20,370 bases of DNA from positions 1 to 20,370 of the forward strand of contig CAZHBA010000012.1 of the NCBI GenBank assembly GCA_964530225.1. The letters are read 5' to 3'. Numbering within the stretch: the first letter of the stretch is position 1; each line of letters begins with the position of its first letter. Below the pieces are notes generated by a model that worked only from the letters and a program-made list of their open reading frames with translations, did not search any database and was not told the DNA's origin. This DNA comes from CAZHBA01 sp964530225 (GTDB taxonomy: Bacteria > Pseudomonadota > Alphaproteobacteria > UBA6615). The position numbers and the translations under genes are program-made. Positions 9,774 through 18,311 of the stretch are shown one piece after another.

Positions 9774-10420
9774 CCACGCCCTTACGAGTCGGCATTGGTG
9801 GCCCGGTTGGCACCGGCAAAACCGCGCTGATAGATACACTGTGCAAGCGCCTGTACGCCCGCTTCGAGGTTGCTGCCATCACCAACGACATCTACACCGA
9901 AGAGGATGCGCAGTTCCTGATTCGCTCGGGCGCGCTGCCAGCTGACCGCATCATGGGGGTTGAGACCGGCGGTTGCCCGCACACCGCGATCCGCGAAGAC
10001 GCGTCAATTAACCTCGCCGCCATTGCCGAGATGGTCGAGCGCTTTCCGGCGCTCGATATCGTGTTCGTGGAATCGGGCGGCGACAATCTGGCGGCCACGT
10101 TCTCACCCGAACTGGTTGATATAACGATTTATGTTATTGATGTATCAGCTGGTGACAAGATCCCGCGCAAGGGTGGGCCCGGTATCACGCGGTCGGATCT
10201 TTTGGTGATCAACAAGATTGATCTGGCACCGCTGGTTGGCGCTGATCTCGACGTCATGGACCGCGACTCACGCAAAATGCGTGGCGAACGGCCCTTTGTC
10301 TTCACAAACCTCAAGATGCAGCAAGGGATCGACGCGATTTTGGACTTTGTTGTCTCAGCTGGCGGACTTGATGCGGACGATAAAATCGCAAAGCTGGAAC
10401 CGGCGGTATCGGCTCTTTAA
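9770..10420 (+). CDS. ureG: Urease accessory GTPase UreG
   Basis: SIMIBI-class GTPase that carries nickel and drives its insertion into urease. It is 216 residues. P-loop GPVGTGKT lies at 11-18, the nickel-binding CPH motif at Cys69-His71 within GVETGGCPHTAIRED, the Walker B-like region at VFVESGGDNLAATFSPEL, and the guanine-specificity NKID at 148-151. Translation is probably coupled to ureF by the ATGA overlap. It is the last gene of the urt-ure block; about 130 bp separate it from argD. Confidence 0.97.
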   Translation: MTTPLRVGIGGPVGTGKTALIDTLCKRLYARFEVAAITNDIYTEEDAQFLIRSGALPADRIMGVETGGCPHTAIREDASINLAAIAEMVERFPALDIVFVESGGDNLAATFSPELVDITIYVIDVSAGDKIPRKGGPGITRSDLLVINKIDLAPLVGADLDVMDRDSRKMRGERPFVFTNLKMQQGIDAILDFVVSAGGLDADDKIAKLEPAVSAL

Positions 10421-10434
10421 GGTATTGTCGAACC

Positions 10435-10488
10435 AAGGCGGTCGTTGACTTCGCGGTGGCCATTCCCGATATTCTCCGCCTTTTTTAA
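10435..10488 (+). terminator. Possible weak terminator after ureG
   Basis: AAGGCGG (10435-10441) can pair with CCGCCTT (10476-10482), and the 3' arm runs into a T tract at 10481-10486. The enclosed loop is long (34 nt), so the structure is not a classic compact terminator; GCGG inside the loop could instead pair with CCGC next to the same T run. It would separate the urea block from argD. Low confidence. Confidence 0.3.
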
Positions 10489-10549
10489 CGTCAGCGGGAA
10501 CCGGCTCAGAGAAATCGGCCCGGACCGCCAAACAACATGGAATACGGTC

Positions 10550-11734
10550 ATGAATGCCGTCATGCAGACTTACGGGCGTATCCCCATCGCGTTTGAGCGG
10601 GGCGAGGGTGTGTATTTGATTTCGACAGAAGGTAAGCGTTATCTCGATGGTGCCGGGGGTATCGCGGTGGTTTCGATGGGTCACAGCCATCCCAAGCTGG
10701 TGGCGGCGTTGACCGAACAGGCTAAGCGCCTGTGGCATGTGTCAAATCTGTACGAGATTCCCGAGCAGAGCGGCTATGCCGAAAAGCTGGCGGCGGCCAG
10801 TTTTGCCGATGCGATGTTTTTCTGTAACTCCGGTGCCGAGGCTATGGAGGGCGCGATCAAAATCGCACGCAAGTTCCACGCTGTTAACGACGCACCCGAG
10901 CGCTACCGGGCAGTGACGCTGGAAGGTTCGTTCCATGGTCGGACTCTGGCGACTTTGGCTGCCGCGAACAATCCCAAGCATCTGGAGGGCTTTGGCCCGC
11001 CGGCCGACGGCTTCGATATTGTTCCGCCGAACAATTTCAATGAATTGCGCGCAGCCATTGGTCCGCAAACGGCAGCGATAGTCGTCGAGCCACTGCAGGG
11101 CGAAGCTGGTATTCGGCCGCTCGATAACGACTATATGCAGGCACTGCGGGCCACTGCGGACGAGTTCGGCATATTGCTAGTGCTCGATGAAGTTCAGACC
11201 GGCTTTGGGCGCACTGGCAAGCTGTTCGCTCACGAGTGGGACGGCATCACCCCTGACATCGTGGCCTGTGCCAAAGGTATCGCCGGCGGCTTTCCGTGTG
11301 GCGCCGTGTTGACCACCGAGCGCGTCGCCGCGGCGATGTCTCCCGGTACCCACGGCAGCACCTTCGGCGGCAACCCGCTGGCGATGGCGGCGGCGAACGC
11401 GGTACTGGATATTCTTTTGGAAGACGGCTTTCTGGCCGATGTCGAGCGCACGGGTAAGCTGCTCGGCGAGGGGCTGGTCTCTATGGCTGAACGCTACCCC
11501 GAAATCATCGAAGACGTACGTGGCAGCGGTTTGATGCTGGGCATGGTCATTAGCGAACCCCACACCAACGTCTCCCTGGGCGACCGGGCGCGCGAACACG
11601 GGCTGTTGACAGTCGTTGCCGGTGAGAACGTCTTGCGGCTGCTGCCGCCGCTGATTATCCGCGAGCCGGAAGTAGAGTTAATCTTGGCCGCGCTCGATAG
11701 CGCCTGTGCTGATCTGCAATCGAGCGGCCAATAA
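10550..11734 (+). CDS. argD: Acetylornithine aminotransferase ArgD (class III PLP enzyme)
   Basis: Transfers the amino group of glutamate to N-acetylglutamate semialdehyde in arginine synthesis. It is 394 residues from ATG 10550, the usual ArgD size. Class III aminotransferase marks are CNSGAEAMEGAIK (92-104), GSFHGRTLATL (126-136), PLQGEAGI (181-188), the PLP aspartate Asp213 in LDEVQTGFGRTG and the Schiff-base Lys242 in ACAKGIAGGFP. The frame opens at 10445, but the extra 35 residues are unlike the family and cross the putative ureG terminator. ATG 10562 is an alternative start. It could also act on succinyldiaminopimelate, as ArgD often does; argF next door favours the arginine role. Confidence 0.92.
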   Translation: MNAVMQTYGRIPIAFERGEGVYLISTEGKRYLDGAGGIAVVSMGHSHPKLVAALTEQAKRLWHVSNLYEIPEQSGYAEKLAAASFADAMFFCNSGAEAMEGAIKIARKFHAVNDAPERYRAVTLEGSFHGRTLATLAAANNPKHLEGFGPPADGFDIVPPNNFNELRAAIGPQTAAIVVEPLQGEAGIRPLDNDYMQALRATADEFGILLVLDEVQTGFGRTGKLFAHEWDGITPDIVACAKGIAGGFPCGAVLTTERVAAAMSPGTHGSTFGGNPLAMAAANAVLDILLEDGFLADVERTGKLLGEGLVSMAERYPEIIEDVRGSGLMLGMVISEPHTNVSLGDRAREHGLLTVVAGENVLRLLPPLIIREPEVELILAALDSACADLQSSGQ

Positions 11735-11741
11735 AACGGCA

Positions 11742-12662
11742 ATGGCTGAACCCCGGCATTTCCTCGATCTGGATTGTCTCGATCCGGCAACGTTGCGCGG
11801 CATTCTTGATAATGCGGTGGCGCTGAAGGTGGATACACGTAATCCGGCGTTTCTGTCCGGTCGTACGCTAGCGCTGGTCTTCGAAAAGCCAAGCACGCGC
11901 ACCCGGGTCTCCTTCGAAGTGGCGATCCAGCAGCTCGGCGGCAACGCGGTCGTGCTCGACCAGTCGAGCAGCCAGATGGAGCGGGGCGAGACGGTTGGCG
12001 ATACCGCGCGGGTACTATCGCAATATGTCGACGCCATCATGCTGCGCACCTCCGCGCCGGAGAATCTGCTCGAGATGGCCAACGCCGCCAGCGTTCCGGT
12101 GATCAACGGCCTGACTAACGATTCGCATCCGTGCCAGATTATGGCCGATGTAATGACCTTCGAGGAACTTAAGGGGCCGATCGCCGGCAAGGTGGTGGCG
12201 TGGAGTGGCGAGGGCAACAATGTGGCGGCTTCGTGGATTCATGCCGCAGTCAAGTTCGACTTCGAGTTGCGGTTAGCTAGCCCGCCTTCGCTGCAGTCGT
12301 CGCCGGCATTGCTCGACTGGGCGCAAACCAATGCCGGCCAGGTAAGCGTTACCGAGGACCCTAACGCCGCGGTTGACGGCGCCGATTGCGTGGTCACCGA
12401 TACCTGGGTGTCGATGGGCGCCGACCGGATCGAGGAACAGCGCAGCTTGCTGGCGCCCTATCGCATCGACAAAGCCCTCATGGCGCATGCCAAGGAGGAC
12501 GCGATTTTCATGCATTGCCTGCCGGCCCATCGCGGCGACGAAGTGGACGGCGATGTGATCGATGGTCCCCAATCGGTGGTCTGGCTGGAGGCCGGCAACC
12601 GGCTGCCGGCGCAAAAGAGTATTCTCCTGTGGTGCCTGGAGGATGACGACGGCAATGCCTGA
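11742..12662 (+). CDS. argF: Ornithine carbamoyltransferase ArgF
   Basis: Makes citrulline from ornithine and carbamoyl phosphate. It is 306 residues. The carbamoyl phosphate loop STRTR lies at 51-55 (FEKPSTRTRVSFE), with NDSHPCQ at 127-132 region, the ornithine-binding SMG segment within DTWVSMG, and the catalytic HCLPAHRGDEV beginning at His258, with Cys259. The start at 11742 is 7 bp after the argD stop; the frame extends to 11706 inside argD, but without family support. The 3' end overlaps hslO by 8 bp (ATGCCTGA), so argD-argF-hslO is likely one transcript. Confidence 0.96.
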   Translation: MAEPRHFLDLDCLDPATLRGILDNAVALKVDTRNPAFLSGRTLALVFEKPSTRTRVSFEVAIQQLGGNAVVLDQSSSQMERGETVGDTARVLSQYVDAIMLRTSAPENLLEMANAASVPVINGLTNDSHPCQIMADVMTFEELKGPIAGKVVAWSGEGNNVAASWIHAAVKFDFELRLASPPSLQSSPALLDWAQTNAGQVSVTEDPNAAVDGADCVVTDTWVSMGADRIEEQRSLLAPYRIDKALMAHAKEDAIFMHCLPAHRGDEVDGDVIDGPQSVVWLEAGNRLPAQKSILLWCLEDDDGNA

Positions 12663-13623
12663 CGGTAGTGACGTCGCCATTAAAGATGGCTCGACTCCGG
12701 TTGACGATTTGATCCAGCCGTTTAATCTGCAAGCGGGCCGGGCCAGCGGTCCGGCGTTGACTGGCCGCCTGACACGGCTTGGTCCGTTGGCCGATGATGT
12801 TCTGAACCGCCACGACTACCCGGAGCCGGTTGCCGCGTTGGTCGGAGAAGCGTTGGCGCTAGGCGCCACGCTTGCCGGTGCACTCAAATTCAACGGTGTA
12901 TTTACTCTGCAAATTCAAGGAGATGGACCGGTATCGCTGGTTGTGGTCGACATCACAATGGAGGATGAGGATGCGACATTCGCATTGCGCGGTTACGCCA
13001 GTTTCAACGCCGAAAAATTAGCGGCTATGGCCACGCCGGACACCCGCGCCCTGCTGGGCAAAGGTTACCTGGCGCTGACCGTCGATCAGGGCTCTCACAC
13101 CGAGCGCTATCAGGGAATGGTGGACTTGGTTGGCGAATCCCTGGCCGAGTTTGCGCAGCACTATTTCCGCCAATCGCAGCAGATAGACGCTGCGCTTATG
13201 GTGTCGGCCGGACGCGAGGGAGGCACTGGCGCGTGGCGCGCGGCTGCCCTCATGCTACAACGGGTCGCCGACCAGCTACTGGAGATACTGCCTTCCAACG
13301 AAGGCGACGATCCCTGGCGGCGGACGATGATGCTGATGGCAACCGGCACCGATACCGAAATACTCGACCCCGATCTTGCGGCGCGGTGCTACCTGTATCG
13401 TCTGTTCCACGAAGAAGGATTGCGGGTCACGCCGCCGCGCCGACTGGTGCGCGGATGCCGGTGTTCCGAGGAACGCATCTTGAACGTTCTGCACCAATTT
13501 TCCCAGGACGAATTGGTCGATCTTTCCATCGACGGCGCTGTTGAGGTGACGTGTGAATTTTGTAACGTGCTGTATCTCTTCGACCCCCAGACGCTGGAGC
13601 CTCGGTTGCCGAATGCAGGTTAA
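12655..13623 (+). CDS. hslO: Redox-regulated chaperone Hsp33
   Basis: ATP-independent holdase that is switched on by oxidation of a zinc-bound cysteine cluster and protects unfolding proteins during oxidative stress. It is 322 residues, slightly longer than E. coli Hsp33 (~290). The four cysteines are Cys268 and Cys270 (GCRCSEERI) and Cys300 and Cys303 (TCEFCN), the CXC plus CXXC pattern expected for the redox switch. The N-terminal domain begins DLIQPFNLQAGRASGPA. The ATG at 12655 lies within the end of argF, giving an ATGCCTGA overlap. The argF-hslO pairing is common in alphaproteobacteria. Confidence 0.95.
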   Translation: MPDGSDVAIKDGSTPVDDLIQPFNLQAGRASGPALTGRLTRLGPLADDVLNRHDYPEPVAALVGEALALGATLAGALKFNGVFTLQIQGDGPVSLVVVDITMEDEDATFALRGYASFNAEKLAAMATPDTRALLGKGYLALTVDQGSHTERYQGMVDLVGESLAEFAQHYFRQSQQIDAALMVSAGREGGTGAWRAAALMLQRVADQLLEILPSNEGDDPWRRTMMLMATGTDTEILDPDLAARCYLYRLFHEEGLRVTPPRRLVRGCRCSEERILNVLHQFSQDELVDLSIDGAVEVTCEFCNVLYLFDPQTLEPRLPNAG

Positions 13624-13678
13624 GGCATTATGGAAATGCCGCAATCGGGGCATCGAATAGGTCCCAATAAAAATAAAC

Positions 13679-13684
13679 GGAGGG
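13679..13684 (+). promoter_or_regulatory. Strong ribosome binding site that fixes a GTG start
   Basis: GGAGGG lies five bases before the GTG at 13690. It is among the best Shine-Dalgarno matches in the window and decides the start of the lipoprotein gene against the in-frame ATG at 13630, which has no such site and would put 20 polar residues ahead of the signal peptide. Confidence 0.75.
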
Positions 13685-13689
13685 TACCG

Positions 13690-14280
13690 GTGATTACTTT
13701 AATCCATCGCGTATGGATCGTGGCGGCGGCTTTATTGCTGGCGGCGTGTAGCGATGCACCGCCGCCAATGAAGTTTCCGCAACTCACATATTCCCATCTC
13801 GGCAAGATCGTGCTCGACGTCTCCAAAATCGAAATCGTCGATCATTTTCGGCCGACCTTGCGACCGCCGCATATCGAACATTTGGTGCCGGTTTCTCCCG
13901 CCAAGGCGGCGCAACAGTGGGCGCGCGACCGACTGAAATTGACCGGGTTATCGGGCCGCCGCGCGGTGTTCACCATCGATAATGGTGCGGTCACGGCAAC
14001 ACCGTTGAAGCCCCAAAGCGGGCTTCGCGGCGCGTTTACGGTCGACCAGTCGAAGCGTTATGATGCCGTGATTAGGGTTCGCCTTGAAGTGTTCGAAGCC
14101 AATGGACGCCGTGGTGGCGTGGCGAAGGCTAACGTGCAGCGCTCCCGTTCGGTGCCGGAGAATATTACACTCGATGCCCGCGACGAGGTGTGGTTTTCGA
14201 TAACTGAAAAGCTGACCAAAGACTTGAACATGGAATTGGAGCGGTCGATCGGCCAGTTTCTCGGCGCGTATGTGCGCTAA
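13690..14280 (+). CDS. Predicted lipoprotein of unknown function
   Basis: I do not recognise the family. From the GTG at 13690 the product has 196 residues. It begins with a short basic start (up to HR), a hydrophobic stretch VWIVAAALLLAAC and a lipobox LAAC followed by SD, so it should be lipidated at the cysteine; Asp at +2 could favour inner-membrane retention if an enterobacterial-type rule applies. The remainder is basic and soluble-looking, with a VTVSPAKAAQQWARDRL-like helix region near residue 65-80 and a C-terminal segment on amphipathic helix, EVWFSITEKLTKDLNMELERSI. It follows hslO after 66 bp and converges on argE. Its closeness to hslO suggests, but does not show, a role in the cell envelope. 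Confidence 0.75.
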   Translation: MITLIHRVWIVAAALLLAACSDAPPPMKFPQLTYSHLGKIVLDVSKIEIVDHFRPTLRPPHIEHLVPVSPAKAAQQWARDRLKLTGLSGRRAVFTIDNGAVTATPLKPQSGLRGAFTVDQSKRYDAVIRVRLEVFEANGRRGGVAKANVQRSRSVPENITLDARDEVWFSITEKLTKDLNMELERSIGQFLGAYVR

Positions 14281-15476
14281 GGAATCGCCGCGCCGCTTTT
14301 CGCCCAATCGAGCAGGCGGCGCAGAAATGCGGTGCACTGGTCAAGCTGATCCATGGCGATCCATTCATTCGCCTGATGCGCCTGGTCGATATTTCCGGGC
14401 CCGCATAAAACCGCCGGAATACCGTTAGCCTGAAACTGGCTGGCTTCGGCGACATAGGCCGCCGTATGGGCGGTGTTGGCGCCGGTGAGGTACCGTGCCA
14501 GACGCTCAGCGGGTGAATTGTCGTCGGGGTAGAGCGGCAGCACGGCGGCCAGTGGCCGGGTTACGATCGACGCTGCTGGGTTTTCCGCGTGTAGACGCGG
14601 TTCGATCTGAGTGGCGACAAACTCATCGAAGCACGCCTTGATCGCCGTAGTATCTTCATTCGGTATGGGACGGAACTCCCAATTGAAGGCGCAGTGTTCG
14701 GGAATGATGTTCAACGCTTCGCCGCCTTGAATCTGCCCCACATTGAAGGTCGTCCAGGGTGGATGGAAACCGTTTTCCGGATCGCTCTGGGCCTGCTTTT
14801 TGCTCGCAAGGTTGGATAAGAACCGGATGATCTCGGCAGCGTAGGCAATGGCGTTGACGCCCAGATGCGGCGCGCTTGAATGGGCGGCGACCCCGGTTAT
14901 TTCGGTGCGAAAGCCTTGAATGCCCTTGTGCGTAGTGACGATCTGCATACTGGTTGGTTCGCCGATGATGACCAATTGCGGTTGCACCAGACGGTCGAAC
15001 ATGTCGGCGATCATGCGCCCGACACCCAGACAGCCGACCTCTTCGTCGTAGGAAAAAGCAAAATGTATAGGCGTTTTAAGGTTGGCCTCGGCGAAGTCCG
15101 GCGCCATCGCCAGCACCGCCGCGGCGAAGCCCTTCATGTCTGCTGAGCCGCGGCCATACAGCCGCAACTTGCCGTCGACCGTGCGCCGCGTCAACGCGAA
15201 CGGATCGGTATCCCAGGGCTGGTTGGCGACCGGCACCACATCCGTATGGCCCGAAAGCACGACACCGGCGCGGTCGGCGGGACCAATAGAGGCGTAAAGG
15301 TTTGACTTGGCACCGTCGTCGCTGGCGACACGAACGCTACCGATGCCCAGCCCGACCAAATATTCTTCGATATATTCGATCAGCTCGAGGTTCGATAGTG
15401 CCGATACCGTGTTGAAGGCGACCAGGTCGACGAGGATTTCTTCCGCGGTGCGGCACGATTTCGCCATCGTGCTCAT
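14277..15476 (-). CDS. argE: Acetylornithine deacetylase ArgE (M20 metallopeptidase family)
   Basis: Removes the acetyl group from N-acetylornithine to give ornithine, the ArgF substrate. It is 399 residues from the ATG at 15476. Metal and catalytic residues of M20 enzymes are visible: His77 in SGHTDVVPV, Asp113 in GRGSADMKGF, Glu145/Glu146 in SYDEEVGCLG, Glu173 in IGEPTSM and His367 in NIDQAHQANEW. GGEALNIIPEHC (251-262) is typical of ArgE over DapE. The frame stays open far upstream (to 16343), but that part is antisense-frame noise inside trkH. An alternative start is ATG 15467. The start overlaps the trkH stop as ATGA; the stop overlaps that of the convergent lipoprotein gene. Confidence 0.92.
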   Translation of the reverse strand: MSTMAKSCRTAEEILVDLVAFNTVSALSNLELIEYIEEYLVGLGIGSVRVASDDGAKSNLYASIGPADRAGVVLSGHTDVVPVANQPWDTDPFALTRRTVDGKLRLYGRGSADMKGFAAAVLAMAPDFAEANLKTPIHFAFSYDEEVGCLGVGRMIADMFDRLVQPQLVIIGEPTSMQIVTTHKGIQGFRTEITGVAAHSSAPHLGVNAIAYAAEIIRFLSNLASKKQAQSDPENGFHPPWTTFNVGQIQGGEALNIIPEHCAFNWEFRPIPNEDTTAIKACFDEFVATQIEPRLHAENPAASIVTRPLAAVLPLYPDDNSPAERLARYLTGANTAHTAAYVAEASQFQANGIPAVLCGPGNIDQAHQANEWIAMDQLDQCTAFLRRLLDWAKSGAAIP

Positions 15477-16921
15477 GGCTTCCAAAAAGCCGGGGCGAAC
15501 AACACCAGGATGGTGAACAGTTCGAGGCGGCCCAACAGCATGCCTGCCGACAACAGCCATTTTGCCGCGTCGGGCAGCGAGGTGAAGGTGCCGCTCGGGC
15601 CAATCACTGGGCCGAGACCGGGGCCGACGTTGGAAATTGCCGTCGCTGCACCGGACATGGCGGAAATAAAGTCGAGGCCAAGTGCGCTTAAACCCAGCGC
15701 CAGCACGACGAATACCAGCACATAGAAGAAAAAGAAACTCATCACCGACATGGTGACTTCGTCGGTGATGGGGCTGCGGTTGTAATAGGGAATGAAGACA
15801 CCGTGGGGCTGTACCAGTCGGCGAATCTGCGCCGCCGCGGTTTCGTACAAAATCTGGAAGCGGAAAACTTTGATGCCGCAGGTGGTCGATCCGGCGCAGC
15901 CCCCGACGAACATGATGAGAAAAAAGATCGTTAGCGCTAGCGGCCCCCATTGGTCGAAGGCTGAGGTGCTGTAACCGGTTCCGGTTAGAATCGATATTGT
16001 GTTGAACGCCGACATGCGGATCGATTGGCCGGTGGAGAAACCTTGCGAGATCGTCAAAATCAATACGACGATGATGACTAACGCCAGCACGATGGAGAGA
16101 AACCACCGCACCTGGGAATCTCGGAATAGCGACATCGGCCGGCCACGCACCATTTGCAGATAAAGGACGAAGGGTAGCGAGCCGATGATCATGAACACCA
16201 CGGCGGTCCATTCGACGCCCGGGTTTAAAAAAGCGCCGAGGCTGTTGTCGGATGTTGAAAACCCGCCGGTGGCAATCGTCGTCATGGCGTGGGCGATGGC
16301 GTCGAACCCGGGCATGCCGGCGGCCCAATAGGAAATTGCGCAAATCGCCGTCAGGATAAAATAGATTGAGCCGATTGCTGTCGATATCTGCGCCGCGCGC
16401 GGTAGCACCTTATCCGTCGTGTCCGAGCTTTCCATGCGGAACAACTGCATGCCGCCGACCTTCAGCATGGGCAGCATGGCGACCGCGGTAACGATGATGC
16501 CGATGCCGCCGAGCCATTGTAGCAGGGCGCGCCACAGTAGAATGCCGGGCGGCGCATTATCCAGGTCGGTGATGACCGTCGCACCTGTGGTGGTGATGCC
16601 CGACATGGCTTCGAAAAAAGCGTCCGCAAAGCTGAGGTTTAACTCGGCGAAGGCGAAGGGTAGCGAGGCGAACAGAGTGACCCCAAGCCAGCTTCCCAGC
16701 GTCAGGATGAAAGCCTCGCGAATACCGATAGCCATGTCGCCGCCGCGCATGGTCAAGATCAGTGCCACGCCGATGAACAAGGTTAGGCCGGCTGATGCCA
16801 GAAATACCTGCCAGTCAGCGTGTCCGGTAGCGGCATCGACGAGGGCTGGCAACGACATCGCCAGCGCCAATGTCGTCAGCAGCAGACCGAGGATAAATAG
16901 GATTGGACGAAGATCAAGCAC
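15473..16921 (-). CDS. trkH: Trk-type potassium uptake protein TrkH
   Basis: Inner-membrane potassium channel-like subunit of the Trk system. It is 482 residues, normal for TrkH. The four P-loop selectivity segments are visible: ITTTGATV (109-116), IATGGFST (216-223), ILTGTGYST (311-319) and ISNVGPGLGP (429-438). GGCAGSTTCGIKVFR (340-354) is also typical. The start is a GTG (complement of 16919-16921), giving the usual LDLRPILF N-terminus; no clear ribosome binding site is seen. No trkA is present nearby, so the NAD-binding regulatory partner must be elsewhere. It lies upstream of argE with an ATGA overlap, although no functional link is obvious. The 118 bp up to folE show no strong promoter or terminator. 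Confidence 0.93.
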   Translation of the reverse strand: MLDLRPILFILGLLLTTLALAMSLPALVDAATGHADWQVFLASAGLTLFIGVALILTMRGGDMAIGIREAFILTLGSWLGVTLFASLPFAFAELNLSFADAFFEAMSGITTTGATVITDLDNAPPGILLWRALLQWLGGIGIIVTAVAMLPMLKVGGMQLFRMESSDTTDKVLPRAAQISTAIGSIYFILTAICAISYWAAGMPGFDAIAHAMTTIATGGFSTSDNSLGAFLNPGVEWTAVVFMIIGSLPFVLYLQMVRGRPMSLFRDSQVRWFLSIVLALVIIVVLILTISQGFSTGQSIRMSAFNTISILTGTGYSTSAFDQWGPLALTIFFLIMFVGGCAGSTTCGIKVFRFQILYETAAAQIRRLVQPHGVFIPYYNRSPITDEVTMSVMSFFFFYVLVFVVLALGLSALGLDFISAMSGAATAISNVGPGLGPVIGPSGTFTSLPDAAKWLLSAGMLLGRLELFTILVLFAPAFWKP

Positions 16922-17039
16922 GCGGTTGGTATCACTGTTAGTTCGCCGTCCGCCACGAAGTAACAGCGGCTGGACTCAAACGATAGTGATGATCGAGGGT
17001 TTCGCTACTGGTGTCTAGATACTGCGTCGTGAGGAATGC

Positions 17040-17690
17040 TTAGCTGGCCGTTACGCTGGGTTGGCCGATGAGCGAGAGAAATTCGCGCCGCGTGTCCGGA
17101 TTTTCACGAAACGCGCCGAGCATTCGGCTAGTTACCATTGAAACACCAGGTTTGTGTATGCCGCGCGTGGTCATGCAATGGTGCTCGGCTTCGATGATGA
17201 CGGCCACGCCCTTGGGCTGCAGAACCTCTTCGATGCAGTTGGCGATTTGCGCTGTAAGTTTTTCCTGAATTTGCAGCCGCTTGGCGTAAGTTTCGGCGAC
17301 GCGGGCCAGTTTGCTGATACCGACGACGCGGTGATCGGGCATATAGCCGATATGAATTTTGCCGATGATCGGCGCCAGATGGTGTTCGCAAACGGATTCC
17401 AAACGGATGTCGCGCAACAACACCAACTCGTCGTAGCCCTCCACCTCTTCGAAAGTGCGCTGCAGATAATCTAGCGGGTCCTGGCCGTAGCCGCTAAACA
17501 TCTCTTCATATGCGAGTGCAACGCGCTTCGGCGTGTCACTCAACCCTTCCCGACCCGGGTTGTCACCGATCCAGCGCAGCAGTGTCCGCACGGCCTCTTC
17601 GGCTTGTGCGCGCGAGGGGCGCTTGGCGGCCCGTTCGGCGACCTTGGGGTGAATTACAATCTTACTGGGTTTGGTGGGGTTGTCGGCCAT
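17040..17690 (-). CDS. folE: GTP cyclohydrolase I
   Basis: Converts GTP to 7,8-dihydroneopterin triphosphate, the first step of folate (and queuosine precursor) synthesis. It is 216 residues. Zinc ligands are Cys101 and His104 in SVCEHHLAP and Cys172 in EHHCMTTRG. GDNPGREGLSDTPKR (42-56), GYMPDHRVVGISKLAR (115-130) and QIQEKLTAQIA-type helices are diagnostic of type I. The N-terminus has an approximately 25-residue basic extension before the conserved fold, as in many alphaproteobacteria. It is separated from apaG by about 80 bp and from trkH by 118 bp. Confidence 0.97.
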   Translation of the reverse strand: MADNPTKPSKIVIHPKVAERAAKRPSRAQAEEAVRTLLRWIGDNPGREGLSDTPKRVALAYEEMFSGYGQDPLDYLQRTFEEVEGYDELVLLRDIRLESVCEHHLAPIIGKIHIGYMPDHRVVGISKLARVAETYAKRLQIQEKLTAQIANCIEEVLQPKGVAVIIEAEHHCMTTRGIHKPGVSMVTSRMLGAFRENPDTRREFLSLIGQPSVTAS

Positions 17691-17771
17691 AACACATCCG
17701 GTTTTCTAAACAACGCCTGACTCCGGGCTGGAATTACATAATCCCCATCCCATCCCTGGCAAGACACCTTG

Positions 17772-18164
17772 CTAATTTAGGTTTACCACCTGATGGGGAC
17801 TGTCGAGCGAAAAGGCCGGGATTGCCACATCGAACTGATCACCGTGATCGGTCTGCATCTGGTACGAACCGACCATAACACCGGACGGCGTCGCCAGCGG
17901 CGTGCCGCTGGTGTATTCAAACGTTTCGCCGGGGTCGAGCACCGGCTGCTCGCCGACCACGCCGGACCCGCGCACTTCCTGCACCAGGCCGTTGGCGTCG
18001 GTAATGTGCCAGTAGCGCGCGCGCAATTGTACGGTCTCCACTCCCTTGTTCTCGATGTGAACCCGATAGGCCCAGACAAAATGGTCGTCGTCGGGATCCG
18101 ATTGATCTTCGAGAAAAATAGGCGCCACGGTGACCGTGATGCCGTTGCTGGTCGAGACGTACAT
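17772..18164 (-). CDS. apaG: ApaG family protein
   Basis: Small beta-sandwich protein (DUF525/ApaG). Historically linked to cobalt/magnesium resistance in Salmonella; its molecular role is still unclear. It is 130 residues from the ATG at 18164. Recognisable blocks are YVSTSNGITVTVAPIFLEDQS, FVWAYRVHIENKG, VQLRARYWHITDANG, VRGSGVVGEQPVL and GSYQM. The frame extends six codons to a GTG at 18182, but ATG 18164 has GGGAG nine bases upstream and gives the standard MY start. It is transcribed towards folE and lies divergent from the tRNA-Gly gene. Confidence 0.95.
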   Translation of the reverse strand: MYVSTSNGITVTVAPIFLEDQSDPDDDHFVWAYRVHIENKGVETVQLRARYWHITDANGLVQEVRGSGVVGEQPVLDPGETFEYTSGTPLATPSGVMVGSYQMQTDHGDQFDVAIPAFSLDSPHQVVNLN

Positions 18165-18173
18165 GGCACCGAA

Positions 18174-18178
18174 CTCCC
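18174..18178 (-). promoter_or_regulatory. Ribosome binding site of apaG
   Basis: GGGAG on the minus strand (CTCCC on the plus strand) sits nine bases before ATG 18164 and supports that start over the GTG at 18182, which overlaps this region and lacks its own site. Confidence 0.6.
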
Positions 18179-18311
18179 ACACAGACGTCAGTTTTGCGGT
18201 CTTTTCCGGTAAAGGATCACCTCACTATCACCTTATGGCAATTTCGGTGCCCGGTTGTCCAGTCACGGTATTATCTTTGTATGGTTAACCCCGTGGCAGG
18301 TTGCCAGAATG

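Noticed and set aside
10445..10549. N-terminal extension of argD by 35 residues
   Set aside because: No family character, no ribosome binding site, and it spans the likely end of the ureG transcript.
13624..13640. Small hairpin GGCATT/AATGCC directly after hslO as a terminator
   Set aside because: Six base pairs with no T tract after it. It may be chance and does not support termination.
15477..16343. Extension of argE into trkH giving a 688-residue fusion
   Set aside because: The added part is a non-coding frame of trkH (Arg/His-rich translation). ArgE homology begins at 15476.
17759..17772. Hairpin GCAAG/CTTGC at the end of apaG as a terminator
   Set aside because: Only five base pairs, touching the stop codon, with no T tract in the direction of transcription.
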